A stretch of DNA of 64,000 nucleotides from Brevibacillus composti (GTDB lineage Bacteria; Bacillota; Bacilli; Brevibacillales; Brevibacillaceae): the NCBI RefSeq assembly GCF_016406105.1, contig NZ_CP066308.1:3942501-4006500 (forward strand), in the 5' to 3' direction. Position numbers and translations under genes: made by a program. A model generated the notes under the pieces. That model saw nothing but the letters and a program-made list of their open reading frames with translations, searched no databases and had not been told where the DNA came from. This document shows positions 9,147-17,579 of this stretch, piece after piece; positions within the stretch are counted from its first letter, which is position 1; each line of letters begins with the position of its first letter.

Positions 9147-9749
9147 TTATAAAACCCCTTTGGTGGACGGGACACCTTTTACCCGCGGATCGACCGTCGT
9201 CGCTTCATCCAGGGCGCGTCCCAGCGCTTTGAAAATCGCTTCGATCATATGATGGGTGTTGTGGCCGTAGTGCAAGATCACGTGAAGATTGATCCTCGCC
9301 TCCAGCGCAAATTTCCAGAGGAATTCATGCACCAGTTCGGTCGGGAACTGACCCACGACAGGGGACGGGTAGACCGCCCGATACTCCAGATGCGGCCGGT
9401 TGCTGATGTCGATCACGACCTGCGCCAGCGCGTCGTCCATCGGGACAAAGGCGTTTCCGTAGCGCTTGATCCCTTTTTTGTCGCCCAGCGCTTCCCTGAG
9501 TGCCTGCCCCAGACAGATGCCGATATCCTCGACGGTGTGGTGGTAGTCGATCTCGATGTCGCCCTTTGCCTTTACCGTCAGGTCAAAATGGCCGTGCTTG
9601 GTGAACAAATCCAGCATGTGATCGAGAAAAGGCACCCCGGAATCCTGTATGCTGGCCCCTTGGCCGTCGACTGAAAATGTCAGGGCAATATCCGTCTCAT
9701 TGGTCGTGCGGGCGATTTCCGCCGTCCGCTTGGTCGTCTCGCTCATCAT
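9147..9749 (-). CDS. hisB: Imidazoleglycerol-phosphate dehydratase
   Basis: Histidine step 6: Mn-dependent dehydration of imidazole glycerol phosphate. The duplicated metal-binding pattern is visible as VPFLDHMLDLFTKHG with HHTVEDIGICLG in the first half, and HNTHHMIEAIFKALGRAL in the second. The 200-residue monofunctional form is usual in Firmicutes; there is no phosphatase domain. The start codon overlaps the hisD stop (ATGA). Two consecutive ATGs are possible starts and differ by one residue. Confidence 0.96.
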   Translation of the reverse strand: MMSETTKRTAEIARTTNETDIALTFSVDGQGASIQDSGVPFLDHMLDLFTKHGHFDLTVKAKGDIEIDYHHTVEDIGICLGQALREALGDKKGIKRYGNAFVPMDDALAQVVIDISNRPHLEYRAVYPSPVVGQFPTELVHEFLWKFALEARINLHVILHYGHNTHHMIEAIFKALGRALDEATTVDPRVKGVPSTKGVL

Positions 9750-11044
9750 TGGTCACGCTCCCCCTCTTCTTTGGCAAAGTCTATTAGCCGCTCCCGGATG
9801 GCGGCACCGTGTGCGCGCAAGCCCTCCTGTTCGGCCAGCGTTATGATTTTGTGGCCGTGTTCCCGCAAATCCTGTTTGCTGTAGGAGATCACACTTGATT
9901 TTTTGATAAAGTCATCCACGGACAGCGGCGAAGAGAAACGGGCCGTTCCGTTGGTCGGGATGACGTGATTGGTCCCTGCGAAGTAGTCGCCGACCGGCTC
10001 CGAAGAGTAAGGACCGAGGAAAATCGCCCCGGCATTTTCCACCTTGCCGAGCTGGTCGAACGGATTCTCCACCATGATCTCCAAATGCTCGGGAGCCAAT
10101 CGGTTGACGGCAGCAAAGCCCTCGTCCAGATCCTTCACGAGCAAAATGGCGCCGAAGTCGCGCAAGGCAGCCTCCGCGATCGCGCGGCGCGGCAGGTCGG
10201 CCAGTTGTCTCGCAAGCTCCGCGGCCACGGCTTCCGCCAACGCCCGGGAAGGGGTGACCAGCACCGCCGCAGACATCGGGTCGTGCTCGGCCTGGGACAA
10301 AAGATCGGCCGCCACATAGCGCGGGTTGGCCGAGTCGTCAGCCAGCACCACGATCTCGCTCGGCCCCGCCACCATATCGATGCTGACCAGGCCAAAAACT
10401 TCCCGTTTGGCCAACGCGACGTAGATGTTGCCGGGTCCGACGATTTTATCCACGGGCTTGATCTGCTCGGTCCCGTAGGTCAGGGCGGCGATCGCCTGCG
10501 CTCCTCCCACTTTGTACATCTCCGTTACTCCCGCGATCCTGGCTGCCACGAGGATGGCCGGATTGATTTTCCCGTCTTCTCCCGGAGGAGTGACGATCAC
10601 CAGCTCCGGCACACCGGCTATTTTCGCCGGCAGCGCATTCATCAGGACGCTCGAGGGGTAAGCCGCAGTCCCCCCCGGCACATAGAGCCCGACGCGTTTG
10701 AGTGGCCGTACGATCTGACCCAGCAATGTCCCGCTCTCCCGCATCGCCATCCACGACTGGCGCACTTGCCGCTGGTGAAAATCGCGGATGTTTGCGGCGG
10801 CCTCGGCCAGCGCGGCCTTTACCTCGGCAGAGACCAAGCCCTCCGCCTCCGCGTATTCTTCGTCACTGACGCGAAAGCGCTCCAGTCGCACCCGATCAAA
10901 ACGCTCAGTATACGCACGAACCGCCTCGTCGCCCTTTTGGCGCACCTCGGCCAGAATCGACTGAACCGCGGCCCGCTGCTCTAGGCTTCCGGTTTCGACC
11001 GATCGTTTGCCATCGTAGTCGGCGGCTTGCATTATTCGGATCAT
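9746..11044 (-). CDS. hisD: Histidinol dehydrogenase
   Basis: Zn-dependent NAD enzyme for the last two oxidations of histidine synthesis. Family motifs include LYVPGGTAAYPSSVLMNALP, VGPGNIYVALAKREVFG, the zinc-site segment SQAEHDPMSAAVLVT, and GPYSSEPVGDYFAGTNHVIPT. The start is set at ATG 11044 (432 aa), with GGGAG ten bases upstream; a GTG nine bases earlier lies one base from the same SD and is less likely. It is 20 bases downstream of hisG and overlaps hisB by four bases. Confidence 0.95.
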   Translation of the reverse strand: MIRIMQAADYDGKRSVETGSLEQRAAVQSILAEVRQKGDEAVRAYTERFDRVRLERFRVSDEEYAEAEGLVSAEVKAALAEAAANIRDFHQRQVRQSWMAMRESGTLLGQIVRPLKRVGLYVPGGTAAYPSSVLMNALPAKIAGVPELVIVTPPGEDGKINPAILVAARIAGVTEMYKVGGAQAIAALTYGTEQIKPVDKIVGPGNIYVALAKREVFGLVSIDMVAGPSEIVVLADDSANPRYVAADLLSQAEHDPMSAAVLVTPSRALAEAVAAELARQLADLPRRAIAEAALRDFGAILLVKDLDEGFAAVNRLAPEHLEIMVENPFDQLGKVENAGAIFLGPYSSEPVGDYFAGTNHVIPTNGTARFSSPLSVDDFIKKSSVISYSKQDLREHGHKIITLAEQEGLRAHGAAIRERLIDFAKEEGERDQ

Positions 11045-11064
11045 GCTTTTCACTCTCCCATTCC

Positions 11065-11715
11065 CTATCCCCGTGACCGGGGCACGACCTCCAGAAATTT
11101 CTGGGCTATATCATCCACAGCTTCGCTCTTCATCCGATAGCTCGCCCGGTTGGCGATCAGTCTGGTCGTAATCTCGCAGATATGCTCCAGCTCCACGAGT
11201 CCGTTTTCTTTTAATGTCCGTCCCGTAGAGACGATGTCGACGATCCGGTCGGCCAGGCCAATCAAAGGGGCCAGCTCGACGGAGCCGTTCAGCTTGATCA
11301 CTTCTACCTGCTGTCCCTGCTCGCGGAAGTAGCGGGAGGCAATCCGCGGATACTTGGTCGCGACCCGCGGCGCCTCCGCCGGCTTCCAGTCCCCCAGCCC
11401 GGCGACGACCATCCGGCAATAGCCAATCTCCAGATTGAGCAGCTCGTAGACGTCGCGCTCCTCTTCCAAGAGAACGTCCTTTCCCACCACTCCCACATCG
11501 GCTACGCCGTACTCCACATAGGTAGGAACATCGGTCGGTTTGGCCAGGATGAACTCCAGGCTGGCATTTTCCACAGGGATGATCAGCTTGCGGGAGTCCT
11601 GCAATTCCCTCGTTACCTCCAAACCTGCCTGCTGCAGGAAGGCGATCGCTTCTTCAAAAATCCTTCCCTTGGGCATGGCGATAGTTAATTTCCGTTCATT
11701 ATCTGGCAGACTCAT
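11065..11715 (-). CDS. hisG: ATP phosphoribosyltransferase, short form
   Basis: First committed enzyme of histidine synthesis, joining ATP and PRPP. It starts [20 protein letters not shown] at ATG 11715 with GGGAGG upstream (216 aa); an in-frame extension to 11778 lacks family similarity. It has the PRPP-binding [18 protein letters not shown]. The protein lacks the C-terminal ACT-like regulatory domain of long HisG, which fits the HisZ regulatory subunit being encoded immediately upstream. Confidence 0.95.
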   Translation of the reverse strand: MSLPDNERKLTIAMPKGRIFEEAIAFLQQAGLEVTRELQDSRKLIIPVENASLEFILAKPTDVPTYVEYGVADVGVVGKDVLLEEERDVYELLNLEIGYCRMVVAGLGDWKPAEAPRVATKYPRIASRYFREQGQQVEVIKLNGSVELAPLIGLADRIVDIVSTGRTLKENGLVELEHICEITTRLIANRASYRMKSEAVDDIAQKFLEVVPRSRG

Positions 11716-11802
11716 GTATTGATTCCTCCCGTCCCTTCGGACATCCGCAGCCTTTTTTGGATGCGGCTGTCTCCGCATGTCAGTAGAGCGGCTCGCTATT
11801 CC

Positions 11803-12963
11803 CTAGACGTACAGCACAGCATCATCATCCTGCTCGCTCCAGAGACGCGCCTCCTCCCGGTCTCGCACCCGCTTGGTGACGACCACCTGCCCCGCTTGTC
11901 GCATCTTTTGGGCTTCCGAGAGAGCCTGGGCACGGTATTCATCCGTATAGTACACCTGAACCGGCTTTTTCCAGGGCTGTTCATTCGCGGGGGCCACCTG
12001 CAGCAAACGATCCATTTTGATGGCAAAGCCGGTAGCGGGTGCCGGGCGGCCAAACTGCTCCAGCAGGCGATCATACCGGCCCCCTCCCAGCAGCGGCGAG
12101 CCGAGGTCGGCGGCATATCCCTCAAACACGACACCGGTATAGTAGTCCATATTGCTGATCAGATTAAAATCGAGCAGCAGCGCCTCCGTAACGCCGTATG
12201 CCTCCAGCGCTTCCCACAAGGAAGAGATCGTCTCTACGGCGCGGCGGGCTTTCCCGTTCACGGTCAGCTCCCGCGCTTCCTGGATCTTTCCCTTTCCCCC
12301 GCGCAGCCGCAGAAGCGAATGCAGCCTCTTCTTCTCATCGGGGGCGAGGTCCAGCTCATCCGCCAGTTGACGGAACCCGACAAAATCGCGTTCGTACAGA
12401 AAGCGGCGGAATTGGGAGCGGACAGCTGCTTCGCTCACCGTCTCTTCCAACAGCCCTTCCACAAAGTCCACATGTCCGATCGCAATCCGGAAGGTCTCGG
12501 CACCGGCCGCCCGCAAGCAGAAGACCGCCAGCGCGATCGCTTCCGCATCTGCGTCCACGGCTCCGTCCCCGATCAATTCAATGCCGGTTTGAAAAAACTC
12601 TGCATTGCGCCCGGCTTCCTTTTCCTGTGCTCGAAACACATTGGTCTGATAAAAAAGTCGTATGGGAAAGGGCACATCCTGGTACAAGGAAGAGACGACC
12701 CGCGCGATCGGCGATGTCATATCAGGCCGAAGCACCACCGTATGCCCTTGTTTGTCCAGCAGCCGAAACATTCTGTCAGTCAGCGTGACGCTGGCAGCGC
12801 CGACGGTATCGTAGTATTCCAGGGAAGGCGTGAGAATCTCCCGGTATCCCCACCGCTCTATGCAGGCACGCAATTCGCGCTCCAAATGCCGTTGTTTGGC
12901 CAGTGATTCCGGCAGTATATCCCGCATGCCCAAAGGCTTTTCAAATCCCAACGGCTTCGTCAT
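11803..12963 (-). CDS. hisZ: ATP phosphoribosyltransferase regulatory subunit
   Basis: Paralogue of histidyl-tRNA synthetase that forms the HisG-HisZ hetero-octamer and confers histidine feedback. It shares class II synthetase features (GMRDILPESL, TDRMFRLLDKQGHTVVLRPDMT, GGGRYDRLLEQFG) but is only 386 aa and has no anticodon-binding domain comparable to HisS. The start at ATG 12963 has GGAGGG seven bases upstream; a longer reading to 13059 would run into the promoter region. It is first in the eight-gene his operon. The short leader has no T-box signature. Confidence 0.93.
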   Translation of the reverse strand: MTKPLGFEKPLGMRDILPESLAKQRHLERELRACIERWGYREILTPSLEYYDTVGAASVTLTDRMFRLLDKQGHTVVLRPDMTSPIARVVSSLYQDVPFPIRLFYQTNVFRAQEKEAGRNAEFFQTGIELIGDGAVDADAEAIALAVFCLRAAGAETFRIAIGHVDFVEGLLEETVSEAAVRSQFRRFLYERDFVGFRQLADELDLAPDEKKRLHSLLRLRGGKGKIQEARELTVNGKARRAVETISSLWEALEAYGVTEALLLDFNLISNMDYYTGVVFEGYAADLGSPLLGGGRYDRLLEQFGRPAPATGFAIKMDRLLQVAPANEQPWKKPVQVYYTDEYRAQALSEAQKMRQAGQVVVTKRVRDREEARLWSEQDDDAVLYV

Positions 12964-13030
12964 CGCAAGTCCCTCCGTATCCAAATGCTTTACTCTGCTA
13001 ATATGGTAGCAAACTAAAGTGTTATGTAGA

Positions 13031-13068
13031 AGAGTATCACGTTGCTTCCCTACGGTCAACTCCGTTGA
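13031..13068 (-). promoter_or_regulatory. Possible his operon promoter with overlapping dyad
   Basis: TTGACC (13054-13059) and TACTCT (13031-13036) are 17 bases apart. A perfect inverted repeat TCAAC-N3-GTTGA (13056-13068) covers the -35 and could be an operator. The -10 matches only moderately. Confidence 0.35.
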
Positions 13069-13123
13069 TATTAATGTGAATATTCAGTTTTTCGGGTCTT
13101 TATCCGGCACTTCTTTTGCAACA

Positions 13124-13167
13124 GAAAAAAGCCCGGATGTTCTCACAGGAAACCTGCTTCTCCGGGC
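13124..13167 (-). terminator. Terminator after the acyltransferase gene
   Basis: GCCCGGA pairs with TCCGGGC around an inner CAGG-TTT-CCTG hairpin, followed on the minus strand by TTTTTTCTG. It separates hprK-yvoF from the his operon. Confidence 0.8.
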
Positions 13168-13201
13168 CAGCTCGTCTTCACTGATGGTTGTTCTCTGATT
13201 C

Positions 13202-13708
13202 CTATTCTTCCTTTTGCCCGCCATTCCCTTCGCGGATCAGCTGCATCGGATTCCCGCCGACAAAAGCTCCCGGCGGGACATCCTTGTGGACGACGGTTCC
13301 GGCTGCGACGATGGCTCCCTCGCCAATCGTCACACCAGGCAGAATCGTGCTGTTTGCTCCGATGAGCACGCCATCCCCGATGCGCACCTCGCCGAGCCGA
13401 TACTCCTCCACCAGATACTCGTGCGCGAGGATGGTTGTATTGTAGCCGATGACACAGTTCCGCCCGATCTTGATCAACTCCGGAAACATCACGTCCATCA
13501 TCACCATGAGCGCCACGGCGGTCTGTTGCCCGATCTCCATGCGCAAAAAGGTACGGTACAACCAATTTTTCCAGGAGAGAAACGGCGTGTACCGGGCGAT
13601 TTGAATCACGATGAAGTTTTTCATCACTTTCCAAAAGCTGACCGTGCGATATAGCTGCCATAACGGATTGGCCCCGTGAACGGGGAATCGTCTGGTCTGT
13701 CTGCTCAT
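13202..13708 (-). CDS. yvoF: Hexapeptide-repeat acyltransferase, YvoF-like
   Basis: Protein of 168 aa. The N-terminal third is partly hydrophobic. The rest is a left-handed beta-helix of hexapeptide repeats ([60 protein letters not shown]) as in xenobiotic/galactoside acetyltransferases. In B. subtilis yvoF lies between the hprK group and hisZ, the same position as here, which supports the name. It starts 26 bases after hprK and is followed by a terminator. The acceptor substrate is unknown. Confidence 0.85.
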   Translation of the reverse strand: MSRQTRRFPVHGANPLWQLYRTVSFWKVMKNFIVIQIARYTPFLSWKNWLYRTFLRMEIGQQTAVALMVMMDVMFPELIKIGRNCVIGYNTTILAHEYLVEEYRLGEVRIGDGVLIGANSTILPGVTIGEGAIVAAGTVVHKDVPPGAFVGGNPMQLIREGNGGQKEE

Positions 13709-13734
13709 GTGCTCTTCCCTTTCTGCCCCTGCCT

Positions 13735-14670
13735 CTACAGGTCGGAATCCGTATCCTCAAAAATCATATCGGATTGCTTTTTGGTGAAATGGACCGCAGC
13801 ATTGTAGCCCATCCGCTTCAGTCGGAAGTTCATCGCAGCCACTTCGATAATCACGGCCAGATTTCGGCCGGGACGAACCGGAACGGTAATGATCGGAATC
13901 TCCGTATCCATGATTTTGATCTTTTCTTCATCCAATCCGAGGCGCTCGTATTGTTTGTGCGGCTCCCACAGCTCCAACTGCACCACCATCGCGATATTTT
14001 TCACATTGCGGACGGCACCCGCGCCAAACATCGTCATCACGTTGATGATGCCCACGCCGCGGATCTCCAGCAGATGCTGAATCAGCTCCGGAGCGCTTCC
14101 GACCAGCTGCTCCCCCTGAGTCTGCCGAATTTCCACCGCATCGTCCGCTACCAGCCGATGCCCTCGTTTGACCAGCTCGAGGGCCGCCTCGCTTTTGCCG
14201 ATCCCGCTCGCCCCCATGATCAGCACGCCTACGCCGTATATATCAGTCAACACCCCGTGGATCGTCGTGGTCGGAGCCAGGCGGTTCTCCAGAAAGTTGG
14301 TGACCTTTCCCACGAGCGTCGTGGTCGCCAGCGAAGACTGCAATACCGGCAGGCCGCGTTCATTCGAGACCTGCAGCACTTCCTCCGGCACATCGAGATT
14401 GCGGGCCACGCAAATACAGGGAGTCTTGTCCTGCATGAGAAAACGCATCCGGTCCAGCTTTTCCCCTCTGCCCAGGGTCCGCAGGAAATTGATCTCCGTC
14501 AGCCCAAACAGTTGAATGCGCTCCTCAGCGTAGTAGGAGTAATAGCCGGCCAGTTGGAGACCGGGACGACTCAGGTCGGTAACGGTAATTTCTCTTCCCA
14601 GTCCCTCCTCGCCACTGAGCAGCTTCATGTGGAACTGATCCATCAGATGACTTACTTTTGTCTTCCGCAC
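13735..14670 (-). CDS. hprK: HPr kinase/phosphorylase
   Basis: Bifunctional enzyme that phosphorylates or dephosphorylates Ser46 of HPr, setting the level of the CcpA corepressor. It has an N-terminal MurF-like domain (1-130), the P-loop GASGIGKS (residues 153-160) and the following [10 protein letters not shown]. The HprK signature region near the C-terminus reads [20 protein letters not shown]. The length of 311 aa is normal. It starts with GTG, eight bases after GAGGGG. Unlike B. subtilis, lgt, yvoD and ppaX do not follow; the acyltransferase comes next. Confidence 0.96.
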   Translation of the reverse strand: MRKTKVSHLMDQFHMKLLSGEEGLGREITVTDLSRPGLQLAGYYSYYAEERIQLFGLTEINFLRTLGRGEKLDRMRFLMQDKTPCICVARNLDVPEEVLQVSNERGLPVLQSSLATTTLVGKVTNFLENRLAPTTTIHGVLTDIYGVGVLIMGASGIGKSEAALELVKRGHRLVADDAVEIRQTQGEQLVGSAPELIQHLLEIRGVGIINVMTMFGAGAVRNVKNIAMVVQLELWEPHKQYERLGLDEEKIKIMDTEIPIITVPVRPGRNLAVIIEVAAMNFRLKRMGYNAAVHFTKKQSDMIFEDTDSDL

Positions 14671-14779
14671 TTGTCTTCCCCCTCATCGTTTCTCTTTCTC
14701 GTCCCCTTTTTCGTACCCCCATTGTATCGAAAGTGGACGGGGGGCGACAACATCTCACTGCTTTCCAGTGGCAAGATCA

Positions 14780-14808
14780 TTTACATCGAACCCTTTATTT
14801 CATAAGAT
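14780..14808 (+). promoter_or_regulatory. Putative promoter of the agrCBD-like operon
   Basis: TTTACA (14780-14785) and TAAGAT (14803-14808) are separated by 17 bases, about 100 bases before the TTG start. Match to sigma-A is moderate. The leader of about 95 bases has no obvious terminator. Confidence 0.45.
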
Positions 14809-14911
14809 AAGATTAGTGTTTCACCTTTTGTTACATAATGGTAGCTTCCAAGTCTACCGATTGCCGCCCGTTTTTCGTATGTGTGCCGCAGATTGAGAGG
14901 AGGCAAGTCTT

Positions 14912-16252
14912 TTGGATTTCGTCATCCGTTTTGTCTTGATAGACATGCCCGAAGCCCTTTTGCTTCTGGCGATCGCGTTTGCCGTTTATAACCTTTCTAT
15001 TTTTACGTATAAAAGAAAGGCTTTGCTATTCGGCCTCCTTTTTTCGATTTTCGGAGAATTCCTCTCATTTGCCCATGTCCCTTATCAACCCAAGATCACG
15101 ATCATATTTATCCTGAACATTGTTCTGCTGATTTACCTCTTTAAAGAAAAGATGCACACCGCAGTATCCATGTCGATTGCTGCGATTGGCAGCCTGTTTC
15201 TATCGGAATTTTGTCTGCTGCTTCTTTTCAACAGCATGAATATCTACTGGCCGGACATCCTGGCCTCGCCCTATCTGAAGTACATCGGGAGCGCCGTCTA
15301 TCTGTCCCTGTTGCTGCTTCTGGCCTTCATCCTGCGGGCGACCCGCTTTGATCTGCGAAAATTAGTGCCGCGCAATCGTCATCACCGGTATCTGATTTTG
15401 CTGATTATCGTGGGAAGCGTGGAGTTTCTGCTTATTTTGTTTATGAATACGACTTTCTTTATCAAGGGGAATAATTCGCCCTTGCAAGAGTTTTACGCGC
15501 CGCAGTATCAGCTATTATTTCAATTGATCATTCTGGCTTTATTTATCGTGCTTGTCTTTTTGTTTCGCGTCTACGTCAGTCTCACGATCAATCGCGTCGA
15601 AACGGAAACAGAGATTCCGTATCTGCAAAATATAAACGATATGCTTACGGCGATTCGCTCGATCAAGCATGACTCTCTCAATCATTATACGGCGATCCAT
15701 GGCTTCCTCAAGGAAGGAATGCACGAGAAGGGCAAGGAATACGTACAGCATCTGCTGCGGGAGACTCTATCGATCGAACAAGCAGTCGAAACGACGATTC
15801 AAGTGTTGGATGGAATTGAAAATCCGGCTGTCTCTTCGCTGCTCCAATCCAAGATGGCCATCTGTATCGCGGATCGGATCTCCTGCCGCATCAACATCTC
15901 CGAGAAGCAGCAGTTTTCCTTTATCCGTACATACGACTTGATCAAAATTATCGGCAATCTGTTTGACAATGCGATTCGCGCCGCTTCTTACGAGCTGGAA
16001 GAAAACCGCTACATCAAACTGGAATGGGGAACCGCCCCGGGGGAGCAATACCTGTATATTGAAAACAGCGGCCCGACGATCCCCAAAGAGAAGCTGCACG
16101 CAATCTTTCAACTGGGCTATACAACCAAAACGGATGGAGAAGGAGGGGTGGGACTAGCGGTAGTAAAATCCGTAACCGAGCGATATGGCGGACGGATCGA
16201 CGTACAATCGGAAAATGGTGTTACCAGTTTTCGCGTTTCCTTTGACGCATAG
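14912..16252 (+). CDS. AgrC-like GHKL sensor histidine kinase
   Basis: Membrane kinase of 446 aa. The N-terminal half (about 1-225) is a multi-helix membrane domain of six or seven segments, as in AgrC peptide receptors. The cytoplasmic part has the AgrC-type His box SIKHDSLNHYTAIHGFL (phosphoacceptor probably His253), the N box NLFDNAIRAA, and a GHKL ATPase with GEGGVGLAVVKS. Translation starts at TTG, eight bases after GAGGAGG. It is followed 16 bases later by an agrB gene, so peptide sensing is the likely role. No LytTR response regulator is encoded beside it, so the partner must be elsewhere. Confidence 0.85.
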   Translation: MDFVIRFVLIDMPEALLLLAIAFAVYNLSIFTYKRKALLFGLLFSIFGEFLSFAHVPYQPKITIIFILNIVLLIYLFKEKMHTAVSMSIAAIGSLFLSEFCLLLLFNSMNIYWPDILASPYLKYIGSAVYLSLLLLLAFILRATRFDLRKLVPRNRHHRYLILLIIVGSVEFLLILFMNTTFFIKGNNSPLQEFYAPQYQLLFQLIILALFIVLVFLFRVYVSLTINRVETETEIPYLQNINDMLTAIRSIKHDSLNHYTAIHGFLKEGMHEKGKEYVQHLLRETLSIEQAVETTIQVLDGIENPAVSSLLQSKMAICIADRISCRINISEKQQFSFIRTYDLIKIIGNLFDNAIRAASYELEENRYIKLEWGTAPGEQYLYIENSGPTIPKEKLHAIFQLGYTTKTDGEGGVGLAVVKSVTERYGGRIDVQSENGVTSFRVSFDA

Positions 16253-16268
16253 GAAAAGGAGTGATCAC

Positions 16269-16886
16269 ATGGTCTGGACGACAAAGCTGTCGAACCACCT
16301 CGCCAAAAAGATCACGACAGACGAAAACCATGAGCGGTTCGAAGAAATTTCGCATGGCATCGAAATCTTTCTCTTGTATCTATTGAATATTGCCAGTTTG
16401 TTCGTCGTCTCTTACCTTCTCAATGCCGTTTGGGAAGTATTTTTCTTTACACTCGTCTACTATCTGCATCGTCTCATCACAGGGGGAGTTCATATGAGCA
16501 CCCCCCTCTCCTGTTTGATTGTCGGGACAGCGCTGCTATCCGGACTCGGCTACGCTGTGTCTCTCCTGCCGTTGCTCTCCACCTCTCTAGCCACGGCCTG
16601 GATCCTGGTCGCGACGAGCGCTTCTCTTTTGATCAACTTGCGCTACGCCCCCGCTGCCCACACCTATCTGCCTACTGATGATCGAATCCGAATCATCAGT
16701 AGAAGAGTTGTCGCAATTTTGGTACTACTCAGTTGTCCCTTCCTCCTTTTTCTGGTAAACTATGAGCAGAAGGTAGCCATTCTCTATTCGACAGCTGTTT
16801 TGCTTCAAGCGGTGCACCTGCATCCGGTCTCCTACCGATTGGTAGCGGGCCTCGAAAAAACGATGGGAAAGGGTGGTTTCAAATGA
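16269..16886 (+). CDS. agrB: AgrB-like accessory gene regulator, peptide-processing membrane protease
   Basis: Integral membrane cysteine protease that trims and cyclises the AgrD precursor. The start at ATG 16269 (205 aa) follows AAAGGAG. The first 30 residues (TTKLSNHLAKKITTDENH) are the amphipathic head typical of AgrB. Catalytic His75 in ITGGVHMS and Cys82 in TPLSCLI are seven residues apart, as in Staphylococcus AgrB (His77/Cys84). Four to six hydrophobic helices follow. Its stop overlaps the start of the small AgrD-like gene (ATGA), so peptide and processor are coupled. The active-site pair is intact. Confidence 0.9.
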   Translation: MVWTTKLSNHLAKKITTDENHERFEEISHGIEIFLLYLLNIASLFVVSYLLNAVWEVFFFTLVYYLHRLITGGVHMSTPLSCLIVGTALLSGLGYAVSLLPLLSTSLATAWILVATSASLLINLRYAPAAHTYLPTDDRIRIISRRVVAILVLLSCPFLLFLVNYEQKVAILYSTAVLLQAVHLHPVSYRLVAGLEKTMGKGGFK

Positions 16887-17011
16887 AGAAATTGCGTGTT
16901 CTGGCGTCTAGTTTCTTTGCATCCTTGTCTGCCCTCAGTGTTGCCGGTGTTTTAAAGGGAGGCGTCTTTTACGAGCCTCTGCCTCCTGGTCAACGAGATA
17001 AGCAGTCGTAG
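16883..17011 (+). CDS. AgrD-like autoinducer precursor peptide lacking cysteine
   Basis: A 42-residue peptide starting at the ATG that overlaps the agrB stop (ATGA). It has the AgrD layout: a basic N-terminus and amphipathic leader (MKKLRVLASSFFASLSAL), a hydrophobic/glycine core (SVAGVLKGGVF), the conserved Y-E-P boundary motif (YEPLPPG), and a charged tail (QRDKQS). What is odd is the absence of any Cys. The residues just before YEP, where the thiolactone Cys (or lactone Ser) normally sits, are K-G-G-V-F. The nearest serine is eleven residues before YEP. It may make an unusual ring, a linear peptide, or be non-functional. Function is assigned from position and layout. Confidence 0.75.
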   Translation: MKKLRVLASSFFASLSALSVAGVLKGGVFYEPLPPGQRDKQS

Positions 17012-17056
17012 TCCCTATCGTCAGGTACCTCTCTATCGTCATTGATCTGCAAAAAC

Positions 17057-17095
17057 AAGACCGCTCTTGCCTTGTGGAAGAGCGGTCTTTCCTGT
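17057..17095 (+). terminator. Terminator after agrD
   Basis: A perfect 12-bp stem, AAGACCGCTCTT/AAGAGCGGTCTT, with a nine-base loop is followed by TTCCTGTTTC. It lies about 45 bases after the agrD stop. The stem is symmetrical and could also serve minus-strand transcription. Confidence 0.7.
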
Positions 17096-17165
17096 TTCTG
17101 TTTCTGATGCATTCCTAGCAGCCGGCGTTTGTCCTATCGGATGTCACCCCTGGACAGCCTGTTAG

Positions 17166-17528
17166 TCAGCCCTTCTTTTTGGAAATGATGCTTTCGATTA
17201 TCCAGCCACACAGGCTCATCACAGCTGCCGCCATCAGCACCGTTCCAAAGGAGCCCGGCCATTCGCCGACCTCGAATCCATTGATCAAATAGGCCGTCAG
17301 TGCAAAGGTGAGGGCATTGATGACAAACCAGAACAAACCGAGTGTCATGACGCGCAGCGGCAGCGAAAAAAAGAGCAAGATCGGCCGGATGAACGTATTG
17401 ACCAAGCCCAGGATAAATGCTGCCCACACCGCCACTCCAAACCCGGAGATCGTGACCGCCTCAAACCATTGACTGATCAGCAAAAGGACCGCACCATTCA
17501 ACAATAGCTTGATGATCCAGCGAATCAT
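17166..17528 (-). CDS. yvlD: YvlD-like phage-holin-family membrane protein
   Basis: Small membrane protein of 120 aa with four hydrophobic helices. It carries the family pattern AFILGLVNTFIRPILLFFSLPL and TLGLFWFVINALTF. Homologues (YvlD, '4 TMS phage holin' superfamily) lie near uvrBA and hprK in many Bacillales, as here. Function is not established; membrane-stress association is known for the B. subtilis yvl genes. SD AGGGGGG-type sequence precedes the ATG at 17528. Confidence 0.85.
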   Translation of the reverse strand: MIRWIIKLLLNGAVLLLISQWFEAVTISGFGVAVWAAFILGLVNTFIRPILLFFSLPLRVMTLGLFWFVINALTFALTAYLINGFEVGEWPGSFGTVLMAAAVMSLCGWIIESIISKKKG

Positions 17529-17579
17529 GTCCTCGTCCCCCCTCTTCCCAGATATATGAATCTCCGTTCGGAAGTACGA

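Noticed and set aside
12964-13142. T-box or other tRNA-sensing leader for the his operon
   Set aside because: The leader is short and contains no T-box core sequence or specifier-type long stem; only weak hairpins are present.
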